DNA of 64,000 bases from Massilia sp. YIM B02763 (GTDB lineage Bacteria; Pseudomonadota; Gammaproteobacteria; Burkholderiales; Burkholderiaceae_D), in assembly GCF_030412015.1 (NCBI RefSeq), contig NZ_JASNRD010000013.1, positions 1-64,000 on the forward strand, in the 5' to 3' direction. Below the pieces are notes generated by a model. The model was not told the DNA's origin and made no database searches. It saw only the letters and a program-made list of their open reading frames with translations. The position numbers and the translations under genes are program-made. Of the stretch, positions 60,028-64,000 are shown piece after piece. Positions within the stretch are counted from its first letter, which is position 1. Every line of letters starts with the position of its first letter.

Positions 60028-60663
60028 ATGATGATGAAGAAAGCGTTCGCCGCACTGGCACTCGCAGGGATGGCCATGTCGGCACAGGCCGGCATCGTGA
60101 CCAACGAGGGATTCGACACTGTTTACGGAACCGACGGCCTGGCCGCCAAGGGCTGGCTCGGCGTGAACAACAGCAGCAGCAGCGAGCCGAACGGCTGGAT
60201 CGGCGGCAATCCGGACACCTTCGCCGCCCAGTCCGGCGCCGCCACGTCCTACGTGGCCGCCAACTATCGGCTGGCCGGCGCCGACGGCACGATCAGCAGC
60301 TGGCTGCTGTCGCCGGTCTTCGACGCCACCGGCGGCGCCACCGTCACCTTCTGGCTGCGCGCGGAAGCGCTCGCCGGTTACTACGACCAGGTGAACTTCG
60401 GCTTCAACCTGAACGGCCAGTTCGTCAACATGACGCCGGTCAGCGTGGTGCCGACCGACGGCTGGACCCAGTACACGGCCGTCCTGGACGCGGGCACCGT
60501 CGGCATGGCGCGCTTCGGCGTGCAGTACGTGGGCGACTTCAACACGTCCGATTACGTGGGCCTGGACAACGTCACCATCACCAGCGTGCCGGAACCGGCC
60601 AGCCTCGCGCTGCTTGCCTTCGGCGCCTTCGGGCTGGGTATCGCGCGCCGCCGCCGCGCCTGA
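60028..60663 (+). CDS. PEP-CTERM protein (choice-of-anchor type)
   Basis: 211 residues. Starts MMMKKAFAALALAGMAMSAQA, a Sec signal. The middle is a beta-sandwich, jelly-roll-like (GIVTNEGFDTVYG, ISSWLLSPVFDATGGATVTFWLRAEA, WTQYTAVLDAG). It ends VPEPASLALLAFGAFGLGIARRRRA, the exosortase signal. First gene of a three-gene operon behind the sigma-54-like promoter. The first of three consecutive ATGs is taken. Likely surface-located. Confidence 0.9.
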   Translation: MMMKKAFAALALAGMAMSAQAGIVTNEGFDTVYGTDGLAAKGWLGVNNSSSSEPNGWIGGNPDTFAAQSGAATSYVAANYRLAGADGTISSWLLSPVFDATGGATVTFWLRAEALAGYYDQVNFGFNLNGQFVNMTPVSVVPTDGWTQYTAVLDAGTVGMARFGVQYVGDFNTSDYVGLDNVTITSVPEPASLALLAFGAFGLGIARRRRA

Positions 60664-60683
60664 ACAACGAACAGGAGAACACC

Positions 60684-61091
60684 ATGTCGACACCGCATTC
60701 CCTCCAGCGCCTGCTGGGCGCCGCCAGCATCCTGGCCCTGTGCGCAGCCGCCCTGCCCGCCGCCGCGCAACAAGTCGCCGAGCCGGCCCCCCAGAGCGCC
60801 GATGCCCAGACCGTGGCCCGCGACGCCAGCACCGGCCGCCTGCGCGCCGCCACCCCGGAAGAAGTGCAGGCGCTGGCAGCGTCCAAGGCACGCGCCACGG
60901 CACGCTTCGCCGCCCCGCGCACGCTGCCCAAGACCCACGCCACCGGCGCCCGGGGCGCCCGCCTGACGGACGAGTTCCTGACCTCGTCGGTCGCCGTCCG
61001 CCAGCCCGACGGCACCCTCAAGATCGAGCACGGCACCGCCGAGACCGCGCAACAAGAAGCGCCAGCCGCCAACACCCCCGTCGTGGAGTAA
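60684..61091 (+). CDS. Small secreted protein (post-PEP-CTERM-type)
   Basis: 135 residues with a signal peptide ending AAA. The mature protein is Ala/Thr/Arg-rich, with DASTGRLRAATPEEVQAL and VRQPDGTLKIEHGTAE. I recall such genes named post-PEP-CTERM proteins because they follow a PEP-CTERM gene; treat this as a tentative match. CAGGAG precedes the ATG. It sits 20 bases after the PEP-CTERM gene and 3 bases before the protease gene. A pro-peptide or inhibitor role toward the protease is speculation. Confidence 0.72.
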   Translation: MSTPHSLQRLLGAASILALCAAALPAAAQQVAEPAPQSADAQTVARDASTGRLRAATPEEVQALAASKARATARFAAPRTLPKTHATGARGARLTDEFLTSSVAVRQPDGTLKIEHGTAETAQQEAPAANTPVVE

Positions 61092-61094
61092 TTC

Positions 61095-62579
61095 ATGCGC
61101 ACCAACGTCATTTCGCACACCGTCCGCTCCCTGATCGCCGCCGGCGCCCTGACCTGCGTGGGCGCGCACGCCGCCACCATCCAGATCACCAGCCGCGACC
61201 CCGTCGGCGTCGGCTTCAACGATCCGACCCCGGTCGCACCGGTGGGCGGCAACCCCGGCACGACCCTGGGCGAGCAGCGCTGGAACGTCTACAAATACGT
61301 CGCCGGCATCTGGGAAAAGAACATCAAGAGCGACGTCACCATCACCGTCAGCGCGGGCTGGGAAGCGCTGACCTGCACGGCCACCTCGGCCACGCTGGGC
61401 AGCGCCGGCGCCTGGAACATCTGGTCCGACTTCAAGAACGCCAAGCCGGGCACCTGGTATCCGCAGGCGCTGGCCAACAAGCTGGCCGGCGTCAACCTGA
61501 GCGAAGGCTATGACGACGGCACCGGCTATGGCGGCGTCGACATCAAGACCCAGTTCAACGTCAACCTGGGCAACCCGGGCTGCCTGGACGGCTCGCCGTT
61601 CTACCTGGGCCTGGACGGCAAGGCCGGGGACAAGGTCAACTTCGTCGAAACCCTGCTGCACGAACTGGGGCACGGCCTGGGCTTCTCCGTCCTGAGCGTC
61701 TCGACCTCGAGCGGCTACCGCCTGAACGCCGACGCCAGCGCCTACGTGGCGACGGGCGGCCTGCCCAGCATCTGGGAACAGTTCATGTACGACAACACCG
61801 CAGGGAAATACTGGTTGAACATGAGCTCGGCCGAGCGCCGCGCCTCGGCGATCAATCCGCTGCAGCTGGCCTGGACCGGTCCGAACGCCGTCGCCGGCGC
61901 CAAGCAGATGCTCAAGGCGATCCCGGTCATCAAGACCGTCTCGCCGGCCGCCAACGGCAACCTGAGCATCGACTTCAATACCTCGTCGTTCGGTCCGCTG
62001 CCGCCGTCCAGCGGCACGCTCGGCACCCTGGCGCTGATCGCCGCCCAGCCAGGCGAACTCGGCCCGGGTTGCAGCGAATTCAATGCCGCCAACACCGTCG
62101 CCGTGAAAGGCAAGGTGCCCGTCATCAGCCGCGGCGGCTGCAATTTCGCGCTCAAGGTCAAGAATGCCCAGAACGCGGGCGCCGTCGGCGTCATCCTGGC
62201 CAACAACGTGGCCGGCTCGCTCGTTCCGGGCGGCACCGACGGCACCGTCACCATTCCGGCCGTGGGCGTGTCGCTGGAGGATGGCAACAAGCTGACGGCC
62301 TCGGTCGGCAGCGCCGCCCTCCTCGGCAGCCGCGCCAAGCCGGGCGTGGTCACCGTGAACCTGGGCACCGACCCGACCCGCATCGCCGGCGCCGATGCCT
62401 ACGGCCGTCCGCTGCTGTACACGCCGGCCACGCTGGCCCCAGGTTCGTCGGTCTCGCACTGGGACGTCACCGCCAGCCCCAACCTGCTGATGGAGCCGAA
62501 CATCAATGCGGACCTGGGCACCACGCTGGTGGCGCCGTACGACCTGACCCTGCCCCTGCTGAAGGACATCGGCTGGTAA
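61095..62579 (+). CDS. Secreted zinc metalloprotease-like protein with PA domain
   Basis: 494 residues. Signal peptide ends AHA. Zinc motif HELGH (His189, Glu190, His193) in VETLLHELGHGLGFSV. The third His of the metzincin pattern HExxHxxGxxH is not at the expected place (Val199). A protease-associated (PA) domain (about 320-430) shows VPVISRGGCNFALKVKNAQNAGAVGVILAN. The gene ends without a PEP-CTERM signal. It starts 3 bases after the small secreted protein gene stop. Activity is likely but not certain. Confidence 0.84.
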   Translation: MRTNVISHTVRSLIAAGALTCVGAHAATIQITSRDPVGVGFNDPTPVAPVGGNPGTTLGEQRWNVYKYVAGIWEKNIKSDVTITVSAGWEALTCTATSATLGSAGAWNIWSDFKNAKPGTWYPQALANKLAGVNLSEGYDDGTGYGGVDIKTQFNVNLGNPGCLDGSPFYLGLDGKAGDKVNFVETLLHELGHGLGFSVLSVSTSSGYRLNADASAYVATGGLPSIWEQFMYDNTAGKYWLNMSSAERRASAINPLQLAWTGPNAVAGAKQMLKAIPVIKTVSPAANGNLSIDFNTSSFGPLPPSSGTLGTLALIAAQPGELGPGCSEFNAANTVAVKGKVPVISRGGCNFALKVKNAQNAGAVGVILANNVAGSLVPGGTDGTVTIPAVGVSLEDGNKLTASVGSAALLGSRAKPGVVTVNLGTDPTRIAGADAYGRPLLYTPATLAPGSSVSHWDVTASPNLLMEPNINADLGTTLVAPYDLTLPLLKDIGW

Positions 62580-62586
62580 CAGGCCA

Positions 62587-62620
62587 GGCCCGGTCCGGCG
62601 CCACGGTGCCGGACCGGGCC
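62587..62620 (+). terminator. Hairpin after the protease operon
   Basis: 13-bp perfect stem GGCCCGGTCCGGC / GCCGGACCGGGCC with an 8-base loop, just past the protease stop. No T-run; tail CTCACAATG. Confidence 0.65.
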
Positions 62621-62686
62621 CTCACAATGCATGCGATGTAGCGGGATTATGTACTTTACGTAAGCCGTGCTATAATGCGCCGCCTT

Positions 62687-62762
62687 GGCCTGGTAGCTCA
62701 GTTGGTAGAGCAGAGGATTGAAAATCCTTGTGTCGGTGGTTCGATTCCGCCCCGGGCCACCA
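62687..62762 (+). tRNA. tRNA-Phe (GAA), copy 2
   Basis: Identical to copy 1 at 23737-23812 over all 76 bases, and the CTT before and CAAGAAT overlap after are also shared. Anticodon GAA, CCA encoded. A TATAAT at 62671-62676 is the likely -10. Confidence 0.97.
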
Positions 62763-62788
62763 AGAATCCCGCATCAGCGATGATGCAA

Positions 62789-62820
62789 ACGACAACGCCA
62801 CCCTCGGGTGGCGTTGTCGT
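62789..62820. terminator. Terminator between tRNA-Phe copy 2 and the small gene
   Basis: 14-bp perfect stem ACGACAACGCCACC / GGTGGCGTTGTCGT with a CTCG loop, ending in TTGT. It shares its core (CGCCACC..GGTGGCG) with the copy 1 terminator. It may act in both directions. Confidence 0.78.
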
Positions 62821-62837
62821 TTGTGGCGCAGGTATTT

Positions 62838-63026
62838 CTACGCCGCCTTCTTCGGCAGGATATCGCTGGCCATCATCTCGCCGAACGGCCCCGTGATCGA
62901 CTGTTCGCCCGCCGCCTTGCCCTTGCCCAGCAAGGGCAAGACCGGCTCGGCGAAGCGGTAGGACTCTTCCAGGTGCGGATAGCCGGACAGGATGAAGGTC
63001 TCGATGCCCAGCAGTAAGACGCTCAT
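62838..63026 (-). CDS. Small protein of unknown function, 62 aa
   Basis: The frame encodes [22 protein letters not shown] and later [17 protein letters not shown]. There is no clear membrane segment or signal. It is bracketed by the tRNA terminator and a structured gap. Composition fits the genome. I do not recognise a family, and I call it mainly because the internal sequence looks protein-like and the gene is alone in its gap. Confidence 0.55.
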   Translation of the reverse strand: MSVLLLGIETFILSGYPHLEESYRFAEPVLPLLGKGKAAGEQSITGPFGEMMASDILPKKAA

Positions 63027-63365
63027 GGTGTGTTCCCGTTTCGACAAGGACGGCAACAGCGTAGAACGCGGCTCCCGCCACGCCAACGAAGGCTTTCGCT
63101 CATCGATATGCGTTTCGCGCTTTAATTTCGCGCTTTAACTGTCCGCGCATATCGATGGCCGGATTTCTTCGTTCACGCGGCAGCAGGTTGCGATGCAAGA
63201 TGGCGTTTCGTTCAACATCGCCACGCCATGCCATGTCTTCCATCCCGCACGCTTCCCATGTTGTTTGAACGCCATGCGGTAACCGGCAGGAGTTCGCAGG
63301 ATGCGCCAAAAGGGTTACACTTTGCCTGACAGAAACCCTTTCGCCGTACTGGCACGCGACATCCG
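63027..63365. other. Gene-free gap with structured repeat
   Basis: 339 bases with no convincing gene. The middle contains the inverted repeat and tandem repeat described at 63101-63157. Upstream of the lipoprotein gene, GTTACACT at about 63314-63321 could be a -10 region, but no -35 was identified. Confidence 0.5.
63101..63157. repeat. 12-bp inverted repeat around a 13-bp tandem repeat
   Basis: CATCGATATGCG (63101-63112) is the exact reverse complement of CGCATATCGATG (63146-63157). Between them TTTCGCGCTTTAA occurs twice without a gap (63113-63125 and 63126-63138). The whole unit is 57 bases. Confidence 0.85.
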
Positions 63366-64000
63366 ATGCGTTCTTCCCATGCCCTGCGCTGTAGCGGCGC
63401 CGTCTTCCTCGCCATGCTGACGCTCGGCTGCTCGACCCGCCAGCTGCCCGCGGCCAAGCCGGCCACCACGATCCTGTTCGTCGGCAACAGCTTCACCTAC
63501 GGCGATCCCGCCGGCGCGGCGCCGCTGGCCAAGATCTACCGCCCGCACACGGTCACCGACCTGAACGGCACGGGAATCGGCGGCGTGCCGGCGTTGTTCA
63601 AGGCCATGACGGAGCAGGCCGGCCTGGATTACGACGTCAGCCTGGAGACCATTCCGGGCGCCGGCCTCGACGCCCACTACGAGCAGAAGTACGACACGAT
63701 CGTCAAGCCGTTCGACGTGGTGCTGCTGCAGAGCTACAGCACGCTGGATGCCCACAAGCCGGGCAATCCGGACAAGCTCGTCAAGTACACGGGCCTGCTG
63801 GCCGATGCCTTCCGCGCCCGCAATCCGAACGTCGACATCCGCCTGGTGTCGACCTGGTCGCGCGCCGACCAGGCCTACAAGCCGGACGGCGCCTGGTATG
63901 GCGCGCCGATCGAACGCATGGCGCTGGACGTACGGCGCGGCTACGACACGGCGGCGCGCGCGAACCGCCTCCGCGACGTCATCCCGGTCGGCGAAGCGTG
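63366..64000 (+). CDS. SGNH-hydrolase-like lipoprotein, 3' truncated by window
   Basis: 211 codons visible, open at the right edge. The signal peptide ends LTLGC, a lipobox. ILFVGNSFTYGD is the SGNH block I (usually GDS; here GNS with catalytic Ser), near residue 40. A block with GVPALFKAMTEQAG and the segment FDVVLLQSYSTLDAHKPGN follow, with Asn/Gln sites typical of SGNH hydrolases. It likely removes ester groups (carbohydrate esterase-like) at the cell surface. The catalytic Asp-His block is beyond the window. Confidence 0.82.
   Translation, partial: MRSSHALRCSGAVFLAMLTLGCSTRQLPAAKPATTILFVGNSFTYGDPAGAAPLAKIYRPHTVTDLNGTGIGGVPALFKAMTEQAGLDYDVSLETIPGAGLDAHYEQKYDTIVKPFDVVLLQSYSTLDAHKPGNPDKLVKYTGLLADAFRARNPNVDIRLVSTWSRADQAYKPDGAWYGAPIERMALDVRRGYDTAARANRLRDVIPVGEA

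Noticed and set aside
62675-62896. Open frame containing GLVAQLVEQRIENPCVGGSIPPRATK
   Set aside because: It is a translation across the tRNA-Phe gene; the same peptide appears at copy 1 (23.7 kb). A known artefact.
63100-63309. Possible 69-codon minus-strand gene in the last intergenic gap
   Set aside because: It covers the inverted/tandem repeat, lacks a ribosome-binding site and looks non-coding.
1-64000. CRISPR array
   Set aside because: No regularly spaced repeat of 20-40 bases found; the only repeats are REP-like, short tandem and inverted repeats.
1-64000. Insertion sequence or prophage
   Set aside because: No transposase, integrase or phage structural gene was seen on either strand.

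Overview
The window looks like a chromosome segment of a high-GC betaproteobacterium of the family Oxalobacteraceae, most likely Massilia or a close relative. This is an inference from four things: a Burkholderiales-type rRNA leader, the rpe-gph-trpE-trpG-trpD-trpC order, several PEP-CTERM proteins, and a dispersed palindromic repeat of the kind seen in this family. No phage, plasmid, transposase or CRISPR array was found. About 90 percent of the window is coding, and most long open frames opposite the genes are GC-driven shadows.

Layout. 1-227: promoters and leader of an rRNA operon that runs out of the left edge. 228-4700: phospholipase D-like lipoprotein, enoyl-CoA hydratase, MltA, an unlisted 55-aa membrane protein and ApaG. 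4.8-11 kb: rpe, gph and the trp operon, preceded by a 28-codon leader peptide with four Trp codons and an attenuator hairpin. 11-16.1 kb: a tripartite efflux operon (outer-membrane lipoprotein, 85-aa unknown, EmrB, EmrA, TetR) with a TetR-type operator inside its promoter. 16.2-23.6 kb: M61 peptidase, a MocA / molybdopterin oxidoreductase / 2Fe-2S cluster, DsbC and a UbiH-type hydroxylase. 23.7 kb: tRNA-Phe. 23.9-31.3 kb: LysR, CzcE-like protein, a Tat-exported oxalate decarboxylase paired with an Nramp manganese transporter, LysR, a small secreted repeat protein and an M48 peptidase. 31.3-34.1 kb: a QseBC-like two-component cluster with YgiW and DUF2945. 34.2-43.8 kb: HAD hydrolase, MFS pump, LysR, glycolipid-type glycosyltransferase with a membrane partner, a large beta-helix PEP-CTERM protein, a solute-binding protein and small proteins. 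43.8-48.5 kb: FolE, MerR, M13 peptidase, PhnA. 48.5-53.7 kb: CAP protein, OhrR/Ohr, a TetX-like oxygenase with divergent TetR, and an HD-GYP protein. 53.9-59.5 kb: catalase, PEP-CTERM protein, hydrolase, chemoreceptor, thioesterase. 60-62.6 kb: a PEP-CTERM / small secreted / metalloprotease operon behind a sigma-54-like promoter. 62.7 kb to the end: a second identical tRNA-Phe, a small protein, and the start of an SGNH-hydrolase lipoprotein.

Themes. Three PEP-CTERM proteins imply an exosortase surface-sorting system elsewhere in the genome. Peroxide defence is represented by catalase and OhrR/Ohr. Envelope and metal functions recur: MltA, DsbC, CzcE, MntH, YgiW and five putative metallopeptidases. 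The most promising candidate for an undescribed system is the sigma-54-type operon at 59.8-62.6 kb, in which a surface-sorted protein, a small secreted protein and a protease with an incomplete metzincin motif are transcribed together.
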